64,000 nt of DNA from Pseudomonadota bacterium (GCA_023386155.1 JAEWKH010000012.1:1-64000); one strand, 5' to 3'. Counted from the first letter of the stretch, positions 52,848 through 62,356 are shown. The notes: a model not told the origin generated them from the sequence alone. Translations and numbers: made by a program.

Positions 52848-54020
52848 TCAGGGTTTGATGACGACCTTGACGCAGCCGTCCTGCTTGTCACGGAAGACCT
52901 TGTACATGTCAGGCCCCTCGTCGAGGGACACCGTATGGGTGATGACGAAGGACGGATCGATCTGCCCTTCCTCGATGCGGCGCAGGAGGTCGTCGGTCCA
53001 GCGGTTCACATGCGTCTGGCCCGTGCGGATGGTGAGACCCTTGTTCATGATTGCACCGAAGGGGATCTTGTCGAGCAGGCCGCCATAGACGCCTGGAACC
53101 GACAGGGTTCCGGCAGGGCGGCAGACATAGGCCATCTCGCGCAGCACATGCGGACGGTCGGTTTCCATCATCGTCGCCTGCTTCACCCGGTCATACATGG
53201 CATCCACGGTGCCGGCGGCATGGGCCTCCATGCCGACCGCGTCGATGCACTTCTCCGGGCCTTTCCCGTTGGTCAGTTCGTTGAGGCGCTCGATCACGCT
53301 CTCCTCGTCGAAGTTGATCGTGATGGCGCCCCCTGCCTCGGCCATGGCAAGGCGCTCGGGAACCCGATCGATCACGACGACCTGCTTGGCGCCGAGGAGA
53401 ACGGCGCTGCGGATCGCCATCTGGCCCACGGGTCCCGCACCCCAGATGGCGACCGTGTCGGTCGGCTGGATGTCGCACTGCACCGCCGCCTGCCATCCGG
53501 TCGGGAAGATATCGCTCAGGAAGAGAAGCTTTTCATCCGGGATGCCACCCGGCACCTTGATGTGGGTGGCATCGGCGAACGGAACACGCAGGTATTCCGC
53601 CTGTCCACCGGCATAGCCGCCCGTCAGGTGCGTATAGCCGAACAAACCTGCCGTCGTATGGCCGAAGGCCTTGGCCGCGATATGGCCGTTGCGGTTCGTC
53701 CGCTCGCAGACCGAGAAATTGCCGCGCTTGCACTGGTCGCACTCGCCGCAGATGATGGTGAAGGGGATCACCACCCGGTCTCCGACCTTGAGCTTGCCCT
53801 TGGACTCGGCGCCAACCTCGACGACCTCGCCCATGGTCTCGTGACCCATGATGTCACCGGATTTCATGCCGGGCATGAAATGGTCGTAGAGGTGGAGATC
53901 CGAGCCGCAGATGGCGCAGCTCGTCACCTTGATGATCGCGTCGCGCGGGTGCTCGATCTGCGGATCGGGAACCGAATCGCAACGGATATCGGTGGTGCCA
54001 TGCCAAACAAGCGCCTTCAT
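52848..54020 (-). CDS. Zinc-dependent alcohol dehydrogenase, glutathione-independent formaldehyde dehydrogenase-like
   Basis: MDR-superfamily enzyme of 390 aa. Catalytic zinc ligands in [12 protein letters not shown] and [12 protein letters not shown]; structural zinc cysteines in [19 protein letters not shown]-binding [19 protein letters not shown]. Length and the KPVIVTHTV-like C-terminus ([20 protein letters not shown]) fit the class often annotated as glutathione-dependent formaldehyde dehydrogenase-like. Real substrate unknown. First gene of a four-gene operon with the 191-aa protein, DUF488 and MOSC. Confidence 0.9.
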   Translation of the reverse strand: MKALVWHGTTDIRCDSVPDPQIEHPRDAIIKVTSCAICGSDLHLYDHFMPGMKSGDIMGHETMGEVVEVGAESKGKLKVGDRVVIPFTIICGECDQCKRGNFSVCERTNRNGHIAAKAFGHTTAGLFGYTHLTGGYAGGQAEYLRVPFADATHIKVPGGIPDEKLLFLSDIFPTGWQAAVQCDIQPTDTVAIWGAGPVGQMAIRSAVLLGAKQVVVIDRVPERLAMAEAGGAITINFDEESVIERLNELTNGKGPEKCIDAVGMEAHAAGTVDAMYDRVKQATMMETDRPHVLREMAYVCRPAGTLSVPGVYGGLLDKIPFGAIMNKGLTIRTGQTHVNRWTDDLLRRIEEGQIDPSFVITHTVSLDEGPDMYKVFRDKQDGCVKVVIKP

Positions 54021-54132
54021 CGAAATCTCCTCACATGCCGGAAAAGGGTCAGGCTCCGCCGCTCGACCGCTTCGTCAGAGGAAAGACTTCTTGAAGGGCC
54101 GTGTGTTCCCTCAAGCCGGTAAAAACTGCCCG

Positions 54133-54579
54133 TTACCCCACCGATTCCAGGGGCTGCACGTGCTCCGGCAGACTTCGGATGAGATCGGCGAGCGCCGGCT
54201 CCAGAACCTGATGCGCCGCCTCCTCCACCTCGAACCAGCGGGCCTGGCGCTGTCCTTTCTCGCGCCAGGACTTGAGCTGCTTGGAGACCTCGAGCGGATA
54301 GACGTTGACCCGGCACAGATCGAAATGCGCGGCGCGACGCTTCCAGTAATCGTAGGAGCCGAGGGGCTTGTTCCTGATCTCGCCCTTGACGCCGGCCTCC
54401 TCCTCAGCCTCCTGCGCGGCCGCCTTGTGGGGCTTCTTGCCCTTCATGGGCCAGCCTTTCGGAATGAGCCAGCGCTTGGTCTCCCGCGATGTGACGAGGA
54501 GAACCTCGACCTTTCCATCCTTGATCCGGAAGGGGAGCGCCGCAACCTGGCTGAGTTCTTCTTTTGGGATCCGGGTCAT
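54133..54579 (-). CDS. NUDIX hydrolase with an altered Nudix box
   Basis: Protein of 148 aa hydrolysing a nucleoside-diphosphate-linked or inositol-pyrophosphate-like substrate. The fold is clear (VAALPFRIKDGKVEVLLVTSRETKRWLIPKGWP). In the box, GWPMKGKKPHKAAAQEAEEEAGV in full, the catalytic E-x-x-E-E core is intact (QEAEEEAG), but the usual first Glu is Lys and the Arg before the core is Gln. Such forms occur in the DIPP-like alphaproteobacterial group. Divergent from the IMPase-type gene. Confidence 0.85.
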   Translation of the reverse strand: MTRIPKEELSQVAALPFRIKDGKVEVLLVTSRETKRWLIPKGWPMKGKKPHKAAAQEAEEEAGVKGEIRNKPLGSYDYWKRRAAHFDLCRVNVYPLEVSKQLKSWREKGQRQARWFEVEEAAHQVLEPALADLIRSLPEHVQPLESVG

Positions 54580-54774
54580 TCGACGAGAGTAGAATTCCTA
54601 GCAGGATAGTTTGTAACGTAGATGATTTGAGCCGGCTAAGGAAGAGGGAATTCACAAGGAGGCGGGAAGGCCGATGGCTTCCGGTCTCATACGATTTTCC
54701 ATCCTCTCAAAAGCCCATGACCGCCGCATAACAGCGCAAGCCCCGATTTTGATCCCGAAGGATGCCCCGACACG

Positions 54775-55569
54775 ATGACGACCGATAGCCTGGATATGAG
54801 ATTTGCCGCCGCCTGCGCCATCGCCCGGGAGGCGGGCGTGCTGGCGCGCAAGCGCTTCCTGGAAAGGCCGCGCTCGCAGCGGCCGGACTTCAAGGGCCCG
54901 CAGGACTTTCTCACGGCCACGGATGCGGAGGTGGAGGAATTGATCCGGACCCGCCTGAGCGGGCTGTTTCCTGCCGACTCCTTCTTCGGCGAGGAGGGCG
55001 GCGGCTCCTTCGAGCGGGACGTATGGGTGGTGGACCCCATCGACGGAACGGCAAATTTCGCCCGCGGCATCCCGCATTTCGCCATCTCCATCGCGTTCGT
55101 GCGCGAAGGGAGGGTCGAGATCGGGGTGATCTATGATGTGATGCATGCGGAGCTCTACACGGCGCAACGCGGCCGGGGAGCTACCCTCAACGGCGAGGCG
55201 ATCCGGGTCAGCGGCCTTGGCCATATGAACCAGGCGACCGTGGAAGCGGGCTGGTCCTCGCGGCTGCCGCCCGAGCCCTATATCGCCGTGGTCGACAGGC
55301 TGAAGGCAGCGGGCGCCAATGTGCGCCGCGCAGGATCGGGAACGCTCGGCCTGGCTTACGTCGCGGATGGCCGCATCGATGCCTATTGCGAGCTCCACAT
55401 CAATTCCTGGGATGTCCTGGCCGGTCTCCTGATCATCGAAGAAGCGGGCGGCTGGACCAACAACTTCCTGGCCAAGGACGGCCTCAGGAAGGGCAATCCT
55501 GTTCTGGCCTGCACTCCGGAACTGGCCGAGGCCCTCATCCAGGCCACCGGGATCGCGCGAGATCCTTGA
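54775..55569 (+). CDS. Inositol monophosphatase family protein
   Basis: Magnesium-dependent phosphatase of 264 aa. Metal ligands E73/E74 in FGEEGGG, DPIDGT at 87-92 and a late Asp in INSWDVLAG. The family includes SuhB, CysQ, histidinol phosphatase HisN and fructose-bisphosphatases. Located 120 bases upstream of an AfuA/FbpA-type importer on the same strand, so a sugar-phosphate substrate is possible. Confidence 0.88.
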   Translation: MTTDSLDMRFAAACAIAREAGVLARKRFLERPRSQRPDFKGPQDFLTATDAEVEELIRTRLSGLFPADSFFGEEGGGSFERDVWVVDPIDGTANFARGIPHFAISIAFVREGRVEIGVIYDVMHAELYTAQRGRGATLNGEAIRVSGLGHMNQATVEAGWSSRLPPEPYIAVVDRLKAAGANVRRAGSGTLGLAYVADGRIDAYCELHINSWDVLAGLLIIEEAGGWTNNFLAKDGLRKGNPVLACTPELAEALIQATGIARDP

Positions 55570-55689
55570 AGCCCCATCTTATTCTAAAGATTCGGCTTTG
55601 AAGCGCCGGAGAGGCTCTTGACCTGCCGTCGCAATGAGGAGAGCTTAGCCGACCAATCAATAACAGTACTACACCTTGGGAGGATAAAA

Positions 55690-56736
55690 ATGAATCTGAA
55701 GAAGACTTTCGTTGCGGCAACCATGCTGGCGGGAACCATGTCGGCCCTGTCCTTCATGTCCGCGGGAGCAGCCCAGGCGCAGGGTGCGCTGGTCATGTAT
55801 TGCGGCGTGCAGGAAGAATGGTGCCGCGCCATGACGACCGCCTTCGAGCGCGAGACGGGCATCAAGGTCTCCATGACCCGCAAGAGCGCAGGCGAGGTCT
55901 ACGCCCAGGTCAAGGCGGAGGCTGCCAATCCTCGCGCGGACATCTGGTGGGGCGGCACGGGCGATCCGCACATGCAGGCGGCGGAAGAGGGAATCACCGA
56001 GGAATACAAGTCGCCGAAGATGGGCGAGCTGCAGGACTGGGCCGTGCGCCAGTGGGAGCAGTCCAAGGGCCGCACCGTCGGCATCTACTCGGGCGCGCTC
56101 GGCTTCGGCTACAACACGGACCTGGTCAAATCCAACAACATCCCAGAGCCGAAGTGCTGGGCGGACCTGCTCAAGCCCGAGCTGAAGGACGAGGTTCAGG
56201 TGGCGGATCCGAACTCGTCCGGCACGGCCTACACGCTGCTCGCCACCATCGTGCAGATCATGGGCGAAGACAAAGGCTTCGAGTACCTCAAGGCTCTGCA
56301 TAAGAACATCAACCAGTACACCAAGTCTGGCGCCGCTCCCGCCAAGGCGATGGCCCTCGGCGAGACGACCGCCGGCATCGCCTTCATGCACGACATCGTA
56401 ACGATGGTCGTCGACAAGGCTCCGGTGAAGGTGGTCGCACCTTGCGAGGGAACGGGCTACGAGATCGGCTCCATGTCGATCATCAAGGGCGCGAAGAACC
56501 TGGACAATGCCAAGAAGTTCTACGACTGGGCGCTTAGCGCCGATGCGCAGAAGCTGGGTGCGGAAGCCAAGTCTTACCAGGTGCCGTCGAACAAGAACAC
56601 GCCGGTTCCCCCGCAGGCCCCCAAGCTCACCGACATCAAGCTGATCAATTTCGACTTCGCGAAATACGGCTCCTCGGCCGAGCGCAAGCGCCTCCTGTCC
56701 AAGTGGGACAACGAGGTCAAGAACCTGCCGAAATAG
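55690..56736 (+). CDS. AfuA/FbpA-type ABC substrate-binding protein
   Basis: Periplasmic protein of 348 aa. Signal peptide ends AGAAQA (residue 30), then GALVMYCGVQEEWCRAMTTAFERETGIKVSMTRKSAGEV in pieces, as in the iron(III)/hexose-phosphate binding family. Ligands in this family include Fe3+, hexose 6-phosphates, 2-aminoethylphosphonate and thiamine; the sequence alone does not decide. Two cysteines at C38 and C45 are unusual for iron binders. GGGAGG lies 7 bases before the ATG. A stable hairpin follows the stop. Confidence 0.88.
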   Translation: MNLKKTFVAATMLAGTMSALSFMSAGAAQAQGALVMYCGVQEEWCRAMTTAFERETGIKVSMTRKSAGEVYAQVKAEAANPRADIWWGGTGDPHMQAAEEGITEEYKSPKMGELQDWAVRQWEQSKGRTVGIYSGALGFGYNTDLVKSNNIPEPKCWADLLKPELKDEVQVADPNSSGTAYTLLATIVQIMGEDKGFEYLKALHKNINQYTKSGAAPAKAMALGETTAGIAFMHDIVTMVVDKAPVKVVAPCEGTGYEIGSMSIIKGAKNLDNAKKFYDWALSADAQKLGAEAKSYQVPSNKNTPVPPQAPKLTDIKLINFDFAKYGSSAERKRLLSKWDNEVKNLPK

Positions 56737-56755
56737 TCGCTAAGGCTTGAAACAT

Positions 56756-56789
56756 GCGTCGGCGAAGCTGTATTCCGCTTCGCCGACGC
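56756..56789 (+). other. Intra-operon stem-loop after the binding-protein gene
   Basis: GCGTCGGCGAAGC (56756-56768) pairs perfectly with GCTTCGCCGACGC (56777-56789), loop of 8. Located between binding protein and permease, a position where hairpins stabilise the upstream message or partly terminate, raising binding-protein levels. It lacks a T tract. Confidence 0.75.
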
Positions 56790-56852
56790 GTACCTTTATC
56801 CTGATCATAGTGAAGACCGGGCTCTGAACCGGTCGTGAGGCGAGAACAGAAG

Positions 56853-59042
56853 ATGTCACGGGCAACCCTTGGCTGGATCGTTCTGGGCTGGGTCGGCTTT
56901 GCCCTCCTCCCCTGGTATGGCTTCGACCGTAACGCCGTCCCTACCCTCGCCGACTATTTCGTCAGCGGATCGGCCCTGGTTCACGGACTCAAAGGCGCCT
57001 GGTGGCTTCTGCCGATCCTGGCGCCCCTGTGCATGGCATTGATCCCGGTGATCCGCCCCTCGGCCCGAACCGACGGCAAGTGGCTCATCGCATCGGGCGT
57101 GCTCGGCCTCACCCTCATCGTTCTGCAAGGATTCTCCATCGGCCTCAACGGATGGACCACGGACATCCTGAAGACGCTTTTCGGCGAGCCGGGACCGAGT
57201 CAGGCCGGCATGGGCTACGGCGCCGCTCTGACCTCGACCGCCTTCCTGATCGTCCTCTGCCACGGCCTTGCTGCACGTGGCTGGTGCCGCGGCGATGCCT
57301 TCGTCACCTCCTCCATCGGCGTCGTCATTGCACTGATCATCGTCTTCGTGTTCTTCCCGGTCACGACCATCCTTGCGAGCGCCTTTGCCGATAACAGCGG
57401 CAATTTTGCTCCTTACGAATTCTTTGCGAAATTCCTGGACCGGTCGATCTGGGGCCTGGATTGCCTGTCGAGCGACCTGCGCTGCGGCGTGGCGTGGAAT
57501 ACGCTCTTTCTCGGACTGCTGGTCGGCGTCGGCACGACGGCACTCGGCCTCGCCTTCGCCCTGATCGCAACGCGGACGGAATTTCGGCTCAAGAAGCTCC
57601 TGCGCGTGATGAGCGTTTTGCCCATCATCACGCCGCCTTTCGTGATCGGCTTGGCCCTGATCCTCCTCTTCGGCCGCTCGGGCGCTCTCTCCGCCGTCCT
57701 GTGGGAGTGGTTCGGCGTGCCGCGCTCGCGCTGGATCTACGGGCTGCCCGGCGTCTTCATCGCGCAGCTTCTCGCCTTCACGCCGATTGCCTTCCTCGTG
57801 CTCATCGGCGTAGTGCAGGGCATCAGCCCGACGCTCGAGGAAGCCTCGCAGACGCTGCGCGCGAAGAGCTGGACGACCTTCTGGACGGTCACATTGCCGC
57901 TCATGCGGCCGGGCCTCGCCAATGCCTTCCTCCTCGGTTTCGTGGAAAGCCTGGCCGATTTCGGCAACCCGCTGGTCCTCGGCGGCAATTACGAAGTGCT
58001 CTCCACCAAGATCTTCTTCGCCGTTGTCGGCGCGCAGCAGGACCAGGGACGAGCGGCCGTGCTGTCCATCATCCTGCTCGCGTTCACGCTGGGAGCCTTC
58101 TGGCTGCAGCACGCCTGGCTCGGCAAGAAGGTCTATACGACGGTCACCGGCAAGGGCGACGCCGGCATTCCTCTGCCGCTCCCGCGCCGGGTGGCCCTCG
58201 CCTCCTACTTCACAGCCATTCCCTGGGCGCTCTTCACGGTCGTCGTCTATGTCATCATCGTGGTCGGCGCCTTCGTCCGCTCCATGGGCCGCGACTACAC
58301 GCCGACCCTTGAGCACTTCCTGACCGCTTTCCGCGTCGAGCGCGCCGATTGGGGCTTCTATTTCTCCGGCTCGGCCTGGAACTCCTTCTTTGCGACCGTG
58401 AAGGTGGCAGCGCTCTCGGCGCCGCTGACTGCAGCCATCGGCCTGCTCACCGCCTATCTTCTCACCCGCCAGCGCTTCTCGGGCCAGCGTGCCTTCGAAT
58501 TCGGGACGCTCCTGAGCTTCGCGATTCCCGGCACGGTCGTCGGCGTGTCCTACATCCTCGCCTTCAACGTGCCGCCCATCGAGATCACCGGAACCGGGTT
58601 TATCCTCGTGATGTGCTTCGTGTTCCGCAACATGCCGGTGGGCGTGCGCTCCGGCATCGCGACCTTGAGCCAGATCGACAAGAGTCTGGACGAAGCCTCG
58701 CTGACGCTGGGGGCCGGCTCGTCGACCACCATGCGCCGCGTGGTTCTGCCGCTGCTGCGGCCCGCCATCGTCGCGTCCCTGGTCTATTCCTTCGTGCGCG
58801 CCATGACGGCCGTGAGCGCCGTGATCTTTCTCGTCACCGCCGAGTACAACATGGCGACGACCTACATCGTCGGCCGCGTCGAAGCCGGGGAGTTCGGCCT
58901 CGCCATTGCCTATTCCACCGTGCTCATCCTCGTCATGCTGATCGCCATCGTAGCGATCCAGCTGGCCGTCGGCGAGCGGCGTCTCGGACGCCGCGGCGCG
59001 AGCACCGCTTCCTCACCCATTGCCGTGCAGGCGGTCCCATGA
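56853..59042 (+). CDS. Fused ABC permease, FbpB/AfuB type
   Basis: Membrane protein of 729 aa with about 14 helices, being two permease domains in one chain. Two EAA loops are visible: LEEASQTLRAKSWTTFWTVTLPLMRP in the first half and LDEASLTLGAGSSTTMRRVVLPLLRP in the second. One chain replaces the usual permease pair. ATG at 56853 chosen; a GTG at 56835 adds six residues. Stop overlaps the ATPase start (ATGA). Confidence 0.92.
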   Translation: MSRATLGWIVLGWVGFALLPWYGFDRNAVPTLADYFVSGSALVHGLKGAWWLLPILAPLCMALIPVIRPSARTDGKWLIASGVLGLTLIVLQGFSIGLNGWTTDILKTLFGEPGPSQAGMGYGAALTSTAFLIVLCHGLAARGWCRGDAFVTSSIGVVIALIIVFVFFPVTTILASAFADNSGNFAPYEFFAKFLDRSIWGLDCLSSDLRCGVAWNTLFLGLLVGVGTTALGLAFALIATRTEFRLKKLLRVMSVLPIITPPFVIGLALILLFGRSGALSAVLWEWFGVPRSRWIYGLPGVFIAQLLAFTPIAFLVLIGVVQGISPTLEEASQTLRAKSWTTFWTVTLPLMRPGLANAFLLGFVESLADFGNPLVLGGNYEVLSTKIFFAVVGAQQDQGRAAVLSIILLAFTLGAFWLQHAWLGKKVYTTVTGKGDAGIPLPLPRRVALASYFTAIPWALFTVVVYVIIVVGAFVRSMGRDYTPTLEHFLTAFRVERADWGFYFSGSAWNSFFATVKVAALSAPLTAAIGLLTAYLLTRQRFSGQRAFEFGTLLSFAIPGTVVGVSYILAFNVPPIEITGTGFILVMCFVFRNMPVGVRSGIATLSQIDKSLDEASLTLGAGSSTTMRRVVLPLLRPAIVASLVYSFVRAMTAVSAVIFLVTAEYNMATTYIVGRVEAGEFGLAIAYSTVLILVMLIAIVAIQLAVGERRLGRRGASTASSPIAVQAVP

Positions 59043-60148
59043 ACAAGATGTCCTCCATACACTCCCTGTCGCGCTCCGTTGCATCCAAGAAGCAGGCGGC
59101 CTCGGTGCAATTCCGCAACGTGACGAAGCGCTATGGCAACGTCACCGCCGTGGACGACGTGTCCTTCACCATCGAACCGGGCCAGCTCGTGACCCTTCTC
59201 GGCCCTTCCGGCTGCGGCAAGACCACGACCCTGCGCATGATCGCAGGGCTCGAGATGGCGAGCGAGGGCCAGATCCTGATCGGTGAGCGCGACGTGACGA
59301 ACCTGTCCGCCGCGGATCGCGACGTGAGCATGGTATTCCAGTCCTACGCGCTGTTCCCGCATATGTCGGTTCTGGAGAACGTGGCCTATGGCCCGTCCGT
59401 GCAGGGCGTCCCGAAGAAGGATGCCTATGAGATGGCCATGGAGAAGCTGTCGCTGATCGGCCTGAAGGGCCTGGAGAAGCGGGCGCCGTCCGAGCTCTCC
59501 GGCGGACAGCAGCAGCGCGTCGCCGTGGCCCGTGCGCTCGTGCTCGAACCGCAGGTCCTGCTCTTCGACGAGCCTCTGTCGAACCTCGATGCGAAGCTGC
59601 GCCGGCGCGTGCGCGAGGACATCCGCGAGCTTCAGCAGAACCTCAATCTCACCGTCGCCTATGTGACGCACGACCAGGAGGAGGCCCTTGCGGTCTCCGA
59701 CCATATCATCGTCATGTCGAATGCGCGCATCGCCCAGACCGGCACGCCGCGCGAGCTTTACGAGGAGCCGGCCAACCTGTTCGTCGCGGACTTCATCGGC
59801 GATGCCAACATCATCCCGGGCGATCTCGTGAGCGTCGCAGGGCCGATGGCACAGGTGAATATCGGGAATGCCAGTCTCCAGCTCCCCCACAGGAACACCG
59901 GGCCGGGCGCTGTCAAACTCGCCGTCAGGCCCGATGCGATCCAGCTCGACGAGTCGGTCGCCGGCGCTCTGACCGGGACGGTCCGGAAAGCCTCCTATCT
60001 CGGCACTCAGGTGGAGTACGAGGTAGAGAGCTCCATCGGGAGCCTGTTCGTGGTTCAGTATGGACGCAAGGAGCCGATTGCAGCAGGTACGCCTGTGTCG
60101 ATCTCGTTCGCGACGGATCGCGGCGTCGCCATCATCCCGAACGCATAG
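59039..60148 (+). CDS. ABC ATPase, FbpC/AfuC/PotA type
   Basis: ATPase of 369 aa. Walker A GPSGCGKTT, signature LSGGQQQRVAVARA, Walker B LLFDEPLSNLD, H-loop VTHDQEEA, and a C-terminal TOBE domain (VKLAVRPDAIQLD). Energises the fused permease. The TAG stop (60146-60148) is the first triplet of a type C repeat, so the present C-terminus may be set by that insertion. Confidence 0.93.
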   Translation: MNKMSSIHSLSRSVASKKQAASVQFRNVTKRYGNVTAVDDVSFTIEPGQLVTLLGPSGCGKTTTLRMIAGLEMASEGQILIGERDVTNLSAADRDVSMVFQSYALFPHMSVLENVAYGPSVQGVPKKDAYEMAMEKLSLIGLKGLEKRAPSELSGGQQQRVAVARALVLEPQVLLFDEPLSNLDAKLRRRVREDIRELQQNLNLTVAYVTHDQEEALAVSDHIIVMSNARIAQTGTPRELYEEPANLFVADFIGDANIIPGDLVSVAGPMAQVNIGNASLQLPHRNTGPGAVKLAVRPDAIQLDESVAGALTGTVRKASYLGTQVEYEVESSIGSLFVVQYGRKEPIAAGTPVSISFATDRGVAIIPNA

Positions 60149-60236
60149 AGCATTTTTCGGCGACGTGGATCCGGCTCGCCGTCGAGAATGCGGCACGACA
60201 AGGAACAGAGCCGATTCCGCGCCAGCGGAATCGGCT
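60146..60236 (+). repeat. Repeat, type C, copy 2
   Basis: TAGAGCATTTTTCGGCGACGTGG onward matches 14960 onward in blocks. The distal part has a perfect 12-bp hairpin AGCCGATTCCGC/GCGGAATCGGCT (60209-60220, 60225-60236). Its first three bases form the stop codon of the ATPase gene. Confidence 0.85.
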
Positions 60237-60245
60237 CCATCGCGT

Positions 60246-61013
60246 TCAGATCGCTCCTTCGTCCGGAATGTTGAGGACTGTGCCGCAGGCCTTGCAGTGC
60301 ACAGCATCCCGGTCGTGGCGCTGCAATGAGCAGACCGGACAGGGGAAGCGCACCTTGTCAGGCCTCAGCAGCACCTGCACGAGACGCAAGAACAGCGTGA
60401 CGCCGAAGATCATGATCACGACCGAGATCAGGTGTCCCAGCGTTCCAGTCAGGGTGATATCGCCGAAACCGGTCGTGGTGAGCGCCGCGATCGTGAAATA
60501 GAGTGCGTCGATGTAATTGCCGATTTCCGTATTCGTCCATCGCTGCGTCTCGTAGACGAAGCCTGTCATGACGAAGATGAAGACGCCGAGGTTGACGGAG
60601 GCGATGATCAGATCCTCGTTGCGCCGGAAGAAGACGCTGTCGCTCCGCAGGCGGGCGAGCAGCTGGTAGGTGCGCAGCAGGCGCAGAGTCCGGAGGATTC
60701 GCAGGAACCCGATGCCCTCCCCGACGACCGGGGCAAGAAACGACGCGATGGCTGCGACATCCGCCCAGGTCGTAGGATGCGCCAGATCCCGCCAGGGCCT
60801 TCGGCTGATGGCCAGGCGGGCCGAGAAATCGGCAAGAACGATCAGGCCGATGATCACGTCCATCCACTCGAAAGCCGGGAAGCGGGGCAGGAAGGACGTA
60901 AGGACGATGAAAAGGATCGTCGCCATGTCGAAAACCAGAAGCGCATAGCGAAACTGGTGCGCTTGCCGCGTATCGCCCTCGTACAGAAGCCTGAGCTTAT
61001 CGATCACCCGCAT
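60246..61013 (-). CDS. Voltage-gated-type potassium channel with C-terminal zinc ribbon
   Basis: Ion channel subunit of 255 aa, tetrameric by family. Six helices: an S4-like helix with arginines every third residue (R105 to R123), and a pore with filter TTTGFGD at 179-185. After S6 comes a short tail with CPVC (225-228) and CKAC (240-243), a rubredoxin-like zinc ribbon that is not a standard part of Kv channels. The ribbon could tether or gate the channel; that is inference. Confidence 0.88.
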   Translation of the reverse strand: MRVIDKLRLLYEGDTRQAHQFRYALLVFDMATILFIVLTSFLPRFPAFEWMDVIIGLIVLADFSARLAISRRPWRDLAHPTTWADVAAIASFLAPVVGEGIGFLRILRTLRLLRTYQLLARLRSDSVFFRRNEDLIIASVNLGVFIFVMTGFVYETQRWTNTEIGNYIDALYFTIAALTTTGFGDITLTGTLGHLISVVIMIFGVTLFLRLVQVLLRPDKVRFPCPVCSLQRHDRDAVHCKACGTVLNIPDEGAI

Positions 61014-61192
61014 CGGGATGTCTCATAGGAAGGGTGGGAAAGGGTGCGAACCATCGGTGGGAACATACTTTATACGGTTTATCAGCTCCCCGATTATCTA
61101 TAGAGCAGGGGTGCAATTCCAACGGGGTGCCTTGCAGACCGGGGTGGTCTATGCCCTCACCTCGAGACCCGATATTGTTGAGAGACGTCCTG

Positions 61193-61870
61193 ATGCTCAA
61201 AGCTCTGATTTTCGACATGGACGGCACGCTGGTGCACAGCGATCCCGTTCACCTCAAGGCCTTCGCGGAGGTCCTGGGACCGGAGGGGGTCACCATTGAC
61301 GACGATCTCTACCGCAGCTCGATCATCGGCCATACCAACGAGGCGATCTTCGCCTCCCTTCTGCCTCACCTGCCGGTGGAGGAACACGAAGCTTATGCGG
61401 AGCGCAAGGAGGCTGCCTTTCGGCGGCTGGCCCGCGAGCTCAAGCCCCTGGAGGGCCTGGTCGAGCTGCTCGACTGGGCGGACGATCACGGCGTCAGGAT
61501 CGCGCTGGTGACGAATGCCCCGCTGCTGAATGCGACCCATATCCTGGATATCCTGGGCATCACGGACCGTTTCGAGATCAAGGTCACCATCGAGCAGGTC
61601 GAGCGCGGCAAGCCCGATCCCCTGCCCTATCTCACGGCCCTGGAGCGGCTCGGCATCCGGGCCGATGAGGCCGTCGCCTTCGAGGATTCGCCGTCAGGCA
61701 TGCGGGCCGCCAAGGCGGCGGGCCTGTTCTCCTTCGGCGTGCTGACCGGGCTCACCGCGGACGAGATGAGGGAGATCGGCGCCGACGGGGCCATCGTGAC
61801 CTTCCACGACCGGGCGCTCTGGGAGATCCTGGAGCACCGGGCCGCCCCTCAGGCTGCATCGGACCGCTGA
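61193..61870 (+). CDS. HAD-superfamily sugar-phosphatase-like hydrolase
   Basis: Hydrolase of 225 aa. HAD motifs: FDMDGTLVHSDP at 8-19, VTNAP, the KPDPLPYL lysine region, and FEDSPSGMRAA. The helical cap is of the phosphoglycolate/beta-phosphoglucomutase class. Substrate unknown. ATG at 61193 is chosen because it puts motif I in the usual place. The 3' end overlaps the convergent HxlR gene by 22 bases. Confidence 0.88.
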   Translation: MLKALIFDMDGTLVHSDPVHLKAFAEVLGPEGVTIDDDLYRSSIIGHTNEAIFASLLPHLPVEEHEAYAERKEAAFRRLARELKPLEGLVELLDWADDHGVRIALVTNAPLLNATHILDILGITDRFEIKVTIEQVERGKPDPLPYLTALERLGIRADEAVAFEDSPSGMRAAKAAGLFSFGVLTGLTADEMREIGADGAIVTFHDRALWEILEHRAAPQAASDR

Positions 61871-62253
61871 TGACCGACGCTTGGGCCGGCATCGCCCTCG
61901 TCGAAGCGCCGCCGCGCCTCAAGAATCTCGTCCCGGTTCTGGATCGCCCATTCTCCTAGGCCCCTCACAGTCTTGAGCAGGGAGCAACCCAGCCCTGTGA
62001 GCTGGTAATCCACCCGCGGCGGAATGGTCGGGTAGACGGTGCGCGTGACGAGCCCATCGCGCTCCAGTCCGCGCAGCGTCAGGGTCAGCATGCGCTGCGA
62101 AATTCCGGTCACGGAGCGGCGCAACTCATTGAATCTCTTGGGTCCTTCTCCCATCTGGACCACGACCTGAACGCTCCACTTGTCGCCGACGCGCGACAGG
62201 ATCTCCGTTACCGTCCGGCAGTCAGTGGGAACATGAATGTGACTGGGTGACAT
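61849..62253 (-). CDS. HxlR-family transcriptional regulator
   Basis: Winged-helix regulator of 134 aa. ILSRVGDKWSVQVVVQMGEGPKRFNELRR and GISQRMLTLTLRGLERDGLV are HxlR landmarks. The first cysteine (C12, TDCRTV) is placed where redox- or aldehyde-sensing HxlR proteins have theirs. Divergent from the FMN reductase with about 100 bases between, so it is likely to repress that gene. Confidence 0.92.
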   Translation of the reverse strand: MSPSHIHVPTDCRTVTEILSRVGDKWSVQVVVQMGEGPKRFNELRRSVTGISQRMLTLTLRGLERDGLVTRTVYPTIPPRVDYQLTGLGCSLLKTVRGLGEWAIQNRDEILEARRRFDEGDAGPSVGHQRSDAA

Positions 62254-62356
62254 GAAAGTGCCTCCTTGCGCGGCGCCCAGGAAGTTACTTAATGAGCCTT
62301 GGTTACAAAGCGGAACTTAAGGGTTCCGTCCCTCGATTGCAAACCAAGGACATGTC

